A program made the translations under genes and the position numbers. The notes beneath the pieces are model-generated. The model was not told the origin of the DNA. It made no database searches and saw only the letters and a list, made by a program, of their open reading frames with translations. From contig NZ_JBBYXL010000004.1 of the NCBI RefSeq assembly GCF_039655865.1, positions 124,001-188,000 of the forward strand: a DNA stretch of 64,000 nt, given 5' to 3'. Position 1 is the stretch's first letter, and each line of letters begins with the position of its first letter. The stretch comes from Prosthecobacter sp. SYSU 5D2. GTDB lineage: Bacteria; Verrucomicrobiota; Verrucomicrobiia; Verrucomicrobiales; Verrucomicrobiaceae. Of this stretch, positions 25,155-34,102 are shown piece by piece.

Positions 25155-27494
25155 GTGAATCCAACCACTGAAACCACTCTCCGCTTCACCGGCGACTATC
25201 CTGCCATGGGGGTGTGGGCGCTGGCGCTTGGGCTGGCGGTGGCCATGTGGTATCTTTACCGGCGGGAGTCCCGCCATCACAGCGGCCTGGGCAGGTGGCT
25301 GCCAGCGGGTTTAAGATCTCTGGCGGTATTCATCCTGGTGCTGGCCCTGTCTGGCCCGGTGCTGCGGCGGGAAACGACGCAGCGGCAGCTTGGCCGGGTG
25401 ATCCTGGCCGTGGACACCTCCGCCAGCATGAAGCTGGAAGATGAGGTCCTGTCAGATGTTGCGGACGATGACAGCACCGCCGCCAACAGCGACTCCCGCC
25501 TGACCCGTGCGGAAAAGATGCTGCTGGGCGGCAGCCTGCCACTGGTGAAAAAGCTGGCGGAAACCCAGGATGTGGAGCTGGTGCTGCTGCGTGGGCAGCA
25601 GACGCAGCGGCTGTGGTGGAACCGCCAAAAGGGCAAAGATACTTCTGGGGACATGCCGCTGCGATTTGACGTGCAGGCGGATGCGCCCATTACGAACCTG
25701 GACACGGCCCTGCGGGATGCCCTGGGCACAGTGACGCCGGGCACGGCGCTGGTGGTGCTGACGGACGGACAGCACAATGGACCAGGGTCACCGGAAGAAT
25801 TTGCGGCGACGATGAAGCAGAGCGGGACACCGGTCTTCACCGTCGGTTTTGGCAGCGAGGTGCCGCCCCCGGACCTGAGCGTGCTGAATGTACAAACAGC
25901 GGAGTCTGTATTTAGCGAAGAGAACCTGCAAGGCCGTGTGCTCATCAGCGATTCCCTGCCGCCCGGCGTCCCTGCCCAGATCCGCATCAGCAGCGGCGGG
26001 AAAACGATGTGGGAGCAAAATTTCAATGGCGAAGGCAAAGGCGAGCGCCGGTTTGACTTCACCTTTCCTGTCAAGCAACTGCCTGAAGCTCCCGCCCAGG
26101 AGCGGGATAAAACGCTGCGCCTGCTCCAGGTGCAAGTCGCCGTGCTTGGGGAGCGGTCCGGCATCGAAAAAACCCGCGCCAACAACAGCCGCGAGGTGGC
26201 GCTGCATCTCCTGACCAAGAAACGCAAGGTGCTCATCCTGGACGGACGGCCACGCTGGGAGACCCGCTACATTCACAACCACTTCGACCGCGATGACCGC
26301 TGGGAGGTCAAAATGGTGCTGGATGACTATGTGGCAGAGCCGCAAAACGGCACCCTGCAAAAGGATTTCCCCCGGACGCTGGAGGACCTGCTCAGCTACG
26401 ACCTCGTCCTGCTCGGAGATGTTTCCCCTGCCCGGTTCAGCCGCATGCAGACGGACTGGCTGACAGAGTTTGTGGAGAAGCGCGGTGGCGGCCTCATCCT
26501 CATTGACGGGCTGCGCGGCCATTTGCAAAAGTGGGCCCAAGGAAAGACGGCATCACTCATGCCGGTACGCTGGGTTTCCGCCGCTAGTGCACCGAATGCC
26601 CGTATCACCTGGGCGCTCAGCACGGATGGCGAGCGGCAATCTGCCTTGCGCCTGAGTGACAGCCCTACCGCCAACAGCAGCCTGTGGCCCACCCTGCCGG
26701 AGATGCGCTGGGCCTCCAGTGTACAGGCGCAGCCGGGTGCGACGACGCTGGCCCATTTTCAGACTGGGGCCGATGGAGCCGCAGGAAAACCGGCGGCGGT
26801 TTTCCGCCCAGTCGGCGCGGGGGCGGTACTGTATCTGGGCACGGACGACCTGTGGCGCTGGCGCTACCAGGTGGGGGACCTCTACCACCAGCGGCTGTGG
26901 ATGCAGATGGCGGCCTGGATCGCCGCCCCGCCCTTCCAGGCGGAGGATGCGAAGGTTTCCATCGGCACCGACCGGCTGCGATACACGCCCGGTGAGCAGT
27001 CGGAAATCCGTGTGCGCCTTCGCAATCCAGCCGGTGAAATAGTCAGCGGGGCGGAGCCCCGCGCTTTTCTCCTCCTGGACGGCAAAGAAGTGGCGACGCT
27101 GCAACTGGAACCTGACCCAACCCACTTTGGCATCTACCGCACGCTCACTCCGCCTCTGAAGGCCGGTGCCTATGAGATCGCCGTGGCAGAAAGCCCGGCG
27201 GCGATGCGCAGCGACCTGCGGCTGTCTCTGCGCGTGGCGGATGCAGGCAATCCCGAGTGGGCCACATTGACCATGAACCGCCCCCTCCTGGAGGCCATGG
27301 CCACCTCTTCCGGCGGACGCTTTTTGCGAGAAGAACAGGCCGCCACGGAACTGCCGAATCTGCTCCAGTCCATTGACCGCAAGCAGACCACGGTGGCGGA
27401 GACGATCCTGTGGTCGAGCTGGTGGTGGTTTGGAGCAGTGATCGTGCTGCTGAGCTCAGAGTGGCTGCTGAGGAAAAGACTGCGACTGGTGTAA
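25155..27494 (+). CDS. VWA-domain membrane protein with glutamine-amidotransferase-like domain
   Basis: This 779-residue membrane protein has two N-terminal helices (about 18-36 and 52-70) and a C-terminal helix (about 748-768). Between them lies a von Willebrand A domain with the metal site DTSAS (D87, S89, S91) and VVLTDGQ. Later comes a class-I glutamine-amidotransferase-like region (about 355-470, VLILDGRPRWETRY to GGGLILIDGLRG) that lacks a catalytic cysteine. This layout is common in Planctomycetes/Verrucomicrobia next to BatA/MoxR operons, but no moxR gene is adjacent. The start is a GTG at 25155, the only start that leaves the N-terminal helix whole. Confidence 0.85.
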   Translation: MNPTTETTLRFTGDYPAMGVWALALGLAVAMWYLYRRESRHHSGLGRWLPAGLRSLAVFILVLALSGPVLRRETTQRQLGRVILAVDTSASMKLEDEVLSDVADDDSTAANSDSRLTRAEKMLLGGSLPLVKKLAETQDVELVLLRGQQTQRLWWNRQKGKDTSGDMPLRFDVQADAPITNLDTALRDALGTVTPGTALVVLTDGQHNGPGSPEEFAATMKQSGTPVFTVGFGSEVPPPDLSVLNVQTAESVFSEENLQGRVLISDSLPPGVPAQIRISSGGKTMWEQNFNGEGKGERRFDFTFPVKQLPEAPAQERDKTLRLLQVQVAVLGERSGIEKTRANNSREVALHLLTKKRKVLILDGRPRWETRYIHNHFDRDDRWEVKMVLDDYVAEPQNGTLQKDFPRTLEDLLSYDLVLLGDVSPARFSRMQTDWLTEFVEKRGGGLILIDGLRGHLQKWAQGKTASLMPVRWVSAASAPNARITWALSTDGERQSALRLSDSPTANSSLWPTLPEMRWASSVQAQPGATTLAHFQTGADGAAGKPAAVFRPVGAGAVLYLGTDDLWRWRYQVGDLYHQRLWMQMAAWIAAPPFQAEDAKVSIGTDRLRYTPGEQSEIRVRLRNPAGEIVSGAEPRAFLLLDGKEVATLQLEPDPTHFGIYRTLTPPLKAGAYEIAVAESPAAMRSDLRLSLRVADAGNPEWATLTMNRPLLEAMATSSGGRFLREEQAATELPNLLQSIDRKQTTVAETILWSSWWWFGAVIVLLSSEWLLRKRLRLV

Positions 27495-27629
27495 CGACTA
27501 CCAGACACCAGGAATTTGAGGCTAATTCGAAACTGCACCTTAAGTTCTCACACCGTGCCAGGTTGTCTTTTGCCCATAAGGACAAATCCGAAGGTGCGTT
27601 CAGGTTCGAATACGAATTGAGATCAACAC

Positions 27630-27652
27630 TGTCAGATGAGCTTGTCAGATGA
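27630..27652 (+). promoter_or_regulatory. Direct repeat upstream of the hybrid kinase gene
   Basis: TGTCAGATGA occurs twice, 13 bases apart (27630-27639 and 27643-27652), about 45 bases before the start of the hybrid histidine kinase. Tandem direct repeats of this spacing can be response-regulator sites. Here it could equally be chance duplication. The rest of the 203-base gap shows nothing clear. Confidence 0.35.
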
Positions 27653-27697
27653 CCGTACATCGGCCTCAATTGTTTCTATCATCTGTCCGCTGTTCCC

Positions 27698-30600
27698 ATG
27701 TCTGAGCCCCGTTCTAAAACCTATGCTGAGGATCCGCCAATAAGAAATGAGCCATTTTCAGCAGGCAGGGAAAGGGCGGAGAGCATTCTGCAAAGCATCA
27801 CGGACGGTTACCATGTCACCGATGCCCAAGGCAGGCTGACGGAGATCAATGCGGCGGCGAGGGAGATGCTGGAGGACCAGGGGATGGATTCGGAGTCCCT
27901 GCTGGGAAGGCGGATTTTTGGTGAGGTGCTGACGGAGGCACGGGAAACTGAGGCGGCGAAAGCCTTCGAGCGCACTCTGGCAAAGCGGGTGCCGACCGAG
28001 GTGGAGCACTTTTACGAGCCCTGGCAGCGCTGGCACTTCGTCCGGCATTTTCCCCTTCCTGACGGAGGGGTGGCGACGTTTTTCCTGGACTTTACGGAGC
28101 GTAAGCTGCTGACGGCGGCGCATGAAACCTTTCGGCATCTGGTGGAGAATGCTCCCTTCGGCGTTTATGTGGTGGATGGTGACTTCCGGCTGATGCACAT
28201 CAGCAGAGGAGCCCAGAAGGTTTTTCAAAATGTGGCCGAACCCCTGGGCCGCGACTTTGGCGAGGTTCTGAGGATGATCTGGGAGGAACCCTTCGCCAGC
28301 GAGGCCATCTCCATCTTCCGTCATACTCAGGTCACGGGGGAAGCCTATCATTCGAAACGGACGGTGGAAAAGCGGCATGACATCGGGGATGTGGAGTCCT
28401 ACGACTGGAAGGTGGAGCGGATCGTGCTGCCGGACGGGCGGCATGGCGTAGTGTGCCATTTTTATGATCTGTCTGAACGGCAGGCTGCGGAAGCCCGCGC
28501 CACTTTCCTGAGCCAGCTCAGCCAGAAATTGGCCACGGTGAATGATGCGATGGAAATCAACCGCATCGCGACGCGGGAGGTGGGGACGTTTTTCAATGTC
28601 CACCGATGCTACTTTTTCGAGGTTGCAGAGGATGCAGAGGAAATAACCGTGCTGCCGGACTGGAGACAAGGAGGCGAGGATCTGGCGGGGGTGTATCTGA
28701 CCCGGGATTTTGGCCGGGCCGAGTGGTGGCATACAGCGGCCCGTGTGCCACTGGGAATTGATGATGTGAGCTGCCACGAGTGGACTCGTGACTATGCAGA
28801 AAACTACCTGCCGGTGGACATTCAGGCGTATGCATTGGCGCCGTTTTTACGCAATGGACGCTGGGTGGCCAGCATCGGTATTAGCAGCCCGGCACCCCGG
28901 TTGTGGACGAGTGAGGAACTGGCGCTGCTGGAAAACGTGGTGGCGCGCGTATGGCCGCTGATTGACCGGGCGCGGGCGGAGGCGGCCCGGCGGGAGAGCG
29001 AGACACGGCTGCAACTGGCGCTGAATGCCTCCGGCATGGGGACCTTCATCTGGCATGTTCAGGAAGACCGGGCGGAGGCGGATGAGCGCTTCCTGGAACT
29101 TTTTGGCGTGCCGGGCGGGGAGATCAACCACAAGACCGCGCTCGCAAAGCGGGTACACCCCGATGACCTGCAGCACTATGCCTCCGCTGTGGCGAATGCG
29201 GTGGCTGCGGGTGGAAAGGGAGTGCTGCGTGTGGAGGCGCGGATTTTACAACCGGACGGCTCCTACCGCTGGCTGATTGTGACGGGGCAGACTTCCTTCG
29301 ATGCGCAGAGCGGTGCGGCTGTCAGGATGGCTGGAGCAGCGATGGACATCACGGATAGCAAGCTGGCGGAGGAGCAACTCAGGCAGAGCGAGGAGCGCTT
29401 TCGTGCCGTCTTCGAACAGACCACTACAGGCATCGCCCAGACGGACCTGACGGGCCGGTTTGTACAGATGAACGACCGCTACTGTGAGATGGTAGGCCGC
29501 TCACGGGAAGAGCTGCTGCAATTGCGGATGCATGACATTACGCATCCGGAAGATTTGAAGTCGAATGCCCCCCTGTTCAAAGCGCTGGCGGAGGGCAGCG
29601 GATCTAATTTTGTGATCGAGAAACGGTATGTCCGGCCGGATGGATCCATCCTATGGACGCACAATGATGTGGTGGCCATCCGCTCCGCCAGCGGACAGCC
29701 TCGATTCATTGCCGCCACGGTGACGGACATCACGGAGAACCGGCGGGCTCAGGAGCAGCTAAGGCAGAGCGAGGAGAGGTTTCGCGCCTTTGTGACGACC
29801 AGCTCCGACAGCATGTACCGCATGAATGCGGACTGGACTGTGATGCATCAATTGCAGGGGAAGGAATTCATTACGAACACGGATCACGCCATCCGGGACT
29901 GGCTGCAAAAATACATCCCGCCGGAAGACCAGAAGCTGGTGACTGACACGGTGAGAAAAGCGATCGAGAGCAAAGGCTCGTTTAATCTGGAGCACCGCAT
30001 CATCCGGGCAGACGGGTCCCTGGGGTGGACTTTTTCACATGCGGTACCCCTACTGGATGAACGGGGGGAGATCGTGGAATGGTTCGGTACGGCGAGCGAT
30101 TTCACAGAGCGCAAGATGGCGGAGGTGGCCCTGAGGGAAAGCGAGACGCGCTTTCGCCACATGGCCAATAACGCGCCGGTGATGGTGTGGATCACGGAGG
30201 CGGACGGGCGGTGTACTTTTCTGAGCGAATCTTGGTATGAATTCACCGGCCAGACACCGGAAACCGGGATGGGGTATGGATGGGTGGATGCCACGCATCC
30301 TGATGATCATGACATGGTGGAGGCGGACTTTATCAGTGCGAATGAAAGGCGGGCACCGTTCAAGGTAGAATACCGCCTGCGCAGGCGGGATGGCGAGTAC
30401 CGCTGGGCCATTGATGCAGCCACGCCCCGGTTTGATTCTAACGGTGAGTTTCTCGGCTACATCGGCTCCGTCATTGACATCACGGAAAGAAAGCTGGCGG
30501 AGGAAGCGCTGCGGACGAGTGAGCGGCGGAAGACGGCCTTGATCGAGCTGGCGGACCTTTTGCGGGAGCTGCGGGATCCGGCGGATCTGGCCTATTCAGC

Positions 30601-32167
30601 CGCCGAGCTGCTGGGCCGGGCGCTGAACGTGAGCCGGTGCGGCTATGGCACGATCAACACCAAGGAGGAAACCATCACCATCGAGCGTGACTGGAATGCG
30701 CCGGGCATCCAAAGCCTCGCAGGCGTGCTGCATTTCCGCGACTATGGCTCCTACATTGAAGACTTGAAAAGGGGGCACGCAGTCATCTTCTCCGATGCAT
30801 ACAAGGATCCACGCACAGCGGACAATGCCGATGCGCTAAAGGCCATCAGCGCCCAGGCGGTGGTGAACCTGCCAGTGACGGAGGACGGGGGTTTTGTGGC
30901 CATCCTTTACCTGAACCATGAGGATGCGCGGGAATGGACGGAGGATGAGGTTTCCTTTATCCGGGAGGTGGCTGAGCGTACGCGCATCGCCACTGAGCGG
31001 CGGCGCACGGAGCAGGCGCTAAGAGCCAGCATGGAGGAAGCGGCCCGGGGCCATGAAAAAGCAGAGATGGCCTCACGCGCCAAAGATGACTTTCTGGCCG
31101 CGCTGAGCCATGAACTGCGCACTCCTCTGAACCCGGTGCTGATGGTCGCTTCTGAGCTGGCAAATAACGACACCCTCCCGGAAAAGGTGCGGGAGGATCT
31201 GCGCATGATCCAGCGCAACATCGGCCTGGAGGCCCGCCTTATTGATGATCTGCTGGACCTGACGCGCATCAGCCGGGGCATGCTCCACATCCATGCGGAA
31301 AAGGTGGACACGCATGCATTGCTGCGCCACACGGAGGAGATCGTCCGCGCGGATTTGCACGGCAGAAAGCTGGATCTGCAAATGCATTTGGAAGCCGCTG
31401 AATCCTTTGTCCAGGCAGACCCGGCACGGCTTCAACAGGTGTTTTGGAACCTGTTGAAAAATGCGGTGAAATTCACTCCGGATGGAGGACGCATCAAGGT
31501 CCGCACGGCCAATCCTGAACCAGGCCGGCTGTTGATTTCAATTGAGGATTCTGGTCGCGGCATTCCCTCTGAAGCACTGGACCGTATTTTCCTGCCCTTT
31601 GAACAGGGCGACCTGGGCGGAAGACATGCCTTTGGCGGTCTGGGGCTGGGGTTGTCCATCTCCAAAGCACTGGTGGACCTGCACGAAGGCAGTCTGCAGG
31701 CCACCAGTGCGGGCCAGGACCAGGGATCCACCTTTACGGTGGACCTGGCCACCACCCAGCGCGCTCTGCCGGAGACGGCACCGAAGGATCTTTCATCTGC
31801 GGATGTCCGGCCGCTGCGCCTGCTCATTGTCGAGGATGATGTCACGTCTCTGAACGTGCTGGTGAAGCTGATGCAGCGCAGGGGTCATGCCGTTTACTCC
31901 GCCTCCACGGTTGCTGCGGCGCTGGAGCTTGCGGCTTCGCATTCTTTTGATCTGGTCATCAGCGACCTGGGACTGCCAGACGGTACCGGGCAGGAACTGA
32001 TGAAGGAAATCCGCCAGCGCTACGGCTGGCCGGGCATCGCCCTGAGCGGTTTTGGCATGGAGGCAGACCTGCAAGCCAGCAAAGATGCGGGATTTGCCAT
32101 CCATTTGGTTAAACCGGTGGCAGCGGCAGACCTGACACGGGCGATTGCCTCGATTCAGGAGAACTGA
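27698..32167 (+). CDS. Hybrid sensor histidine kinase with six PAS and two GAF domains
   Basis: This 1489-residue cytoplasmic hybrid kinase has, in approximate order: PAS (25-135), PAS (140-262), GAF (270-435), then PAS domains at about 440-555, 565-685, 690-805 and 815-935. A second GAF follows (945-1105), then the HisKA box LSHELRTPLNP with phospho-acceptor H1138. The ATPase domain has an N box at LLKNAVKF and G boxes DSGRGIP and GGLGLGLSI. A C-terminal receiver has phospho-acceptor D1423 in ISDLGLPDG. There is no membrane helix, so the signals are intracellular (redox, small ligand or light). No DNA-binding response regulator is adjacent, so the output partner is elsewhere. Confidence 0.93.
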   Translation: MSEPRSKTYAEDPPIRNEPFSAGRERAESILQSITDGYHVTDAQGRLTEINAAAREMLEDQGMDSESLLGRRIFGEVLTEARETEAAKAFERTLAKRVPTEVEHFYEPWQRWHFVRHFPLPDGGVATFFLDFTERKLLTAAHETFRHLVENAPFGVYVVDGDFRLMHISRGAQKVFQNVAEPLGRDFGEVLRMIWEEPFASEAISIFRHTQVTGEAYHSKRTVEKRHDIGDVESYDWKVERIVLPDGRHGVVCHFYDLSERQAAEARATFLSQLSQKLATVNDAMEINRIATREVGTFFNVHRCYFFEVAEDAEEITVLPDWRQGGEDLAGVYLTRDFGRAEWWHTAARVPLGIDDVSCHEWTRDYAENYLPVDIQAYALAPFLRNGRWVASIGISSPAPRLWTSEELALLENVVARVWPLIDRARAEAARRESETRLQLALNASGMGTFIWHVQEDRAEADERFLELFGVPGGEINHKTALAKRVHPDDLQHYASAVANAVAAGGKGVLRVEARILQPDGSYRWLIVTGQTSFDAQSGAAVRMAGAAMDITDSKLAEEQLRQSEERFRAVFEQTTTGIAQTDLTGRFVQMNDRYCEMVGRSREELLQLRMHDITHPEDLKSNAPLFKALAEGSGSNFVIEKRYVRPDGSILWTHNDVVAIRSASGQPRFIAATVTDITENRRAQEQLRQSEERFRAFVTTSSDSMYRMNADWTVMHQLQGKEFITNTDHAIRDWLQKYIPPEDQKLVTDTVRKAIESKGSFNLEHRIIRADGSLGWTFSHAVPLLDERGEIVEWFGTASDFTERKMAEVALRESETRFRHMANNAPVMVWITEADGRCTFLSESWYEFTGQTPETGMGYGWVDATHPDDHDMVEADFISANERRAPFKVEYRLRRRDGEYRWAIDAATPRFDSNGEFLGYIGSVIDITERKLAEEALRTSERRKTALIELADLLRELRDPADLAYSAAELLGRALNVSRCGYGTINTKEETITIERDWNAPGIQSLAGVLHFRDYGSYIEDLKRGHAVIFSDAYKDPRTADNADALKAISAQAVVNLPVTEDGGFVAILYLNHEDAREWTEDEVSFIREVAERTRIATERRRTEQALRASMEEAARGHEKAEMASRAKDDFLAALSHELRTPLNPVLMVASELANNDTLPEKVREDLRMIQRNIGLEARLIDDLLDLTRISRGMLHIHAEKVDTHALLRHTEEIVRADLHGRKLDLQMHLEAAESFVQADPARLQQVFWNLLKNAVKFTPDGGRIKVRTANPEPGRLLISIEDSGRGIPSEALDRIFLPFEQGDLGGRHAFGGLGLGLSISKALVDLHEGSLQATSAGQDQGSTFTVDLATTQRALPETAPKDLSSADVRPLRLLIVEDDVTSLNVLVKLMQRRGHAVYSASTVAAALELAASHSFDLVISDLGLPDGTGQELMKEIRQRYGWPGIALSGFGMEADLQASKDAGFAIHLVKPVAAADLTRAIASIQEN

Positions 32168-32277
32168 CCGGGCAGTGATTCGCGACGGATGTGGATCCTT
32201 CGATGACGGCCGCCTTGGCGACGTGTATTCATCTGGCACAATGGTCAGCCGCAGCCAGGACACCTATAAATCCCTCA

Positions 32278-32332
32278 TTGACACCACCTCTTTATTCAGG
32301 AACATATCAACGCATCTTGATGCGATGATTTG
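32278..32332 (+). promoter_or_regulatory. ahcY promoter with 30-nt palindromic operator candidate
   Basis: A perfect TTGACA (32278-32283) is followed after 19 bases by a 30-nt palindrome at 32303-32332, with arms CATATCAACGCATC and GATGCGATGATTTG around a TT centre. Twelve of 14 arm positions pair. The palindrome covers the expected -10 and start region and ends 36 bases before the ahcY ATG, the classic place for a repressor. It can also fold as an RNA hairpin (CGCATC-tt-GATGCG). No SAH-riboswitch consensus is seen. The regulator is unknown; ArsR-family SAM/SAH sensors are a candidate by analogy. Confidence 0.6.
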
Positions 32333-32368
32333 TTATTTTCATCACAAACTGAACCACGACACAAACAC

Positions 32369-33772
32369 ATGTCCGACTATAAAGTAAAAGACATCGGCCT
32401 TGCCGATTTTGGCCGCAAGGAACTCGATATCGCCGAGGCTGAAATGCCAGGGCTCATGGCCACCCGCGAAAAATACGGCCCGAAGAAGCCCCTCGCGGGC
32501 GTCCGCATCACCGGCTCCCTCCACATGACCATCCAGACCGGCGTGCTCATCGAGACGCTGAAGGAACTGGGTGCTGACGTGCGCTGGGCCTCCTGCAACA
32601 TTTTCTCCACCCAGGACCACGCTGCCGCAGGCATCGCCGCTACTGGCACCCCTGTTTTCGCCTGGAAGGGCGAGACTCTGGAAGAATACTGGTGGTGCAC
32701 CTGGAAGGCCATCATCTTCCCAGGGGACAAAGGTCCAGAACTGATCGTGGACGACGGCGGCGACGTGACGCTGCTGATCCACAAGGGTTATGAAATGGAA
32801 AACGGTGACGACTGGGTCAACACCCCTTCAGACAACCACGAAGTGAAGGTCATCAAGGACCTGCTGAAGGACATCGCCAAAAACCAGCCCGGCATCTTCC
32901 ACACGATCGTCAAAGATCTCAAAGGCGTCTCCGAAGAGACCACCACGGGTGTGCACCGCCTCTATGAAATGGCCAAGGCAGGCAAGCTGCTTTTCCCGGC
33001 CATCAACGTCAACGACAGCGTCACCAAGTCCAAGTTCGACAACCTCTACGGCTGCCGCGAGTCCCTCCTGGACGGCATCAAGCGCGCCACAGATGTGATG
33101 ATCGCCGGCAAGGTCGGCGTCGTCTGCGGTTATGGCGACGTGGGCAAAGGCTGTGCAGCGGCTCTCCGCGGCATGGGCGCCCAGGTCATCGTCACGGAAA
33201 TCGACCCTGTGTGTGCCCTTCAGGCCGCCATGGAAGGTCATCGCGTGATGCCGATCGAAGACACCCTCGGCTACGGCGACATCTACGTCACCACCACGGG
33301 AAACAAGGACATCATCACCCTGGAGCACATGGAGAAGATGAAGGACCAGGCCATCGTCTGTAACATCGGCCACTTCGACAACGAAATCCAGGTGGACCGC
33401 CTGAACGCCCGCACGGACGTCAAGCGCCTGAACATCAAGCCCCAGGTGGACAAGTACACCTTCCCGGCCGGCAACAGCATCTTCATGCTGGCTGAAGGCC
33501 GCCTCGTGAACCTCGGCTGCGCCACCGGCCACCCGAGCTTCGTGATGAGCAACAGCTTCACCAACCAGACCCTGGCCCAGATCGAGCTTTGGGAAACCAA
33601 GGACACCCGCCCCATCGGCGTGACCGTCCTGCCCAAGAAACTGGACGAAGAAGTCGCCCGCCTGCACCTGGCCAAGATCGGCGTCAAACTGACCGTTCTT
33701 TCCAAAGACCAAGCCGACTACATCGGCGTGCCGGTTGAAGGCCCGTACAAGACGGACCACTACCGGTACTAA
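32369..33772 (+). CDS. ahcY: Adenosylhomocysteinase
   Basis: This 467-residue enzyme cleaves S-adenosylhomocysteine to adenosine and homocysteine, keeping methylation running. The substrate-binding signatures are all present: [18 protein letters not shown] split over residues 46-63, [12 protein letters not shown], and [11 protein letters not shown] with the NAD-linked lysine. The NAD-binding [12 protein letters not shown] and the C-terminal YKTDHYRY are also present. The length and the insert near residue 150 fit the long bacterial form. The ATG at 32369 yields [18 protein letters not shown], the family start. A strong terminator follows at 33808-33840. Confidence 0.97.
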   Translation: MSDYKVKDIGLADFGRKELDIAEAEMPGLMATREKYGPKKPLAGVRITGSLHMTIQTGVLIETLKELGADVRWASCNIFSTQDHAAAGIAATGTPVFAWKGETLEEYWWCTWKAIIFPGDKGPELIVDDGGDVTLLIHKGYEMENGDDWVNTPSDNHEVKVIKDLLKDIAKNQPGIFHTIVKDLKGVSEETTTGVHRLYEMAKAGKLLFPAINVNDSVTKSKFDNLYGCRESLLDGIKRATDVMIAGKVGVVCGYGDVGKGCAAALRGMGAQVIVTEIDPVCALQAAMEGHRVMPIEDTLGYGDIYVTTTGNKDIITLEHMEKMKDQAIVCNIGHFDNEIQVDRLNARTDVKRLNIKPQVDKYTFPAGNSIFMLAEGRLVNLGCATGHPSFVMSNSFTNQTLAQIELWETKDTRPIGVTVLPKKLDEEVARLHLAKIGVKLTVLSKDQADYIGVPVEGPYKTDHYRY

Positions 33773-33807
33773 GAGGTAACCGGGTTTTCAAACTCGTTGA
33801 TTCATGA

Positions 33808-33840
33808 ACGCGGATGGCTGAAAGGCCATCCGCGTTTTTG
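33808..33840 (+). terminator. Rho-independent terminator after ahcY
   Basis: ACGCGGATGGC (33808-33818) pairs with GCCATCCGCGT (33825-33835) in a perfect 11-base stem with a six-base loop, followed by a T-run. It lies 36 bases after the ahcY stop and 53 bases before the small downstream gene, which is therefore probably transcribed separately. Confidence 0.92.
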
Positions 33841-33892
33841 CTTTGGCAGCTTCGACTGGCGATTGAGTGACTTTCGTGCCTGAATTGCAACC

Positions 33893-34090
33893 ATGAGCAT
33901 TGAGGAAATCAAACGCGAGATCACTGTCCTTTCGCACGCTGAACTCAATGAAGTGACCGCATTCCTCTTTCATCTTCGCCACCGGAACGATCCTGACTTC
34001 CAGCAAACCGTTGAGGCAAGGTCCAATGACCTCGACAAGTCGAACTGGCTGACTCCAGAGGAGTTTGAGTGCGAGCTGAAAAAGCGGTAA
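33893..34090 (+). CDS. Small antitoxin-like protein, solitary
   Basis: This is a 65-residue charged helical protein (MSIEEIKREITVLSHAELNE at the start, WLTPEEFECELKKR at the end). Its size and the 'LS..EL.E....L..L' first helix followed by a 'D....W.TPEEFE' tail resemble small addiction-module antitoxins. These usually precede a RelE/ParE-type toxin gene. Here the next gene is a convergent GH130 gene 12 bases away, and no toxin is present on either side. It is either an orphan antitoxin, a fragment of a lost module, or an unrelated small protein. The family call is tentative. Confidence 0.6.
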   Translation: MSIEEIKREITVLSHAELNEVTAFLFHLRHRNDPDFQQTVEARSNDLDKSNWLTPEEFECELKKR

Positions 34091-34102
34091 AAACCTTCGT
34101 CA

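Noticed and set aside
32168-32368. Possible SAH or SAM riboswitch before ahcY
   Set aside because: I searched for the conserved SAH-riboswitch core and SAM aptamer elements and saw none. The only structure is the 30-nt palindrome, better explained as an operator.
32828-33760. Minus-strand open frame of about 310 codons
   Set aside because: It is antisense to ahcY, is valine/aspartate-rich in the way typical of reverse-complement frames, and has no motif.
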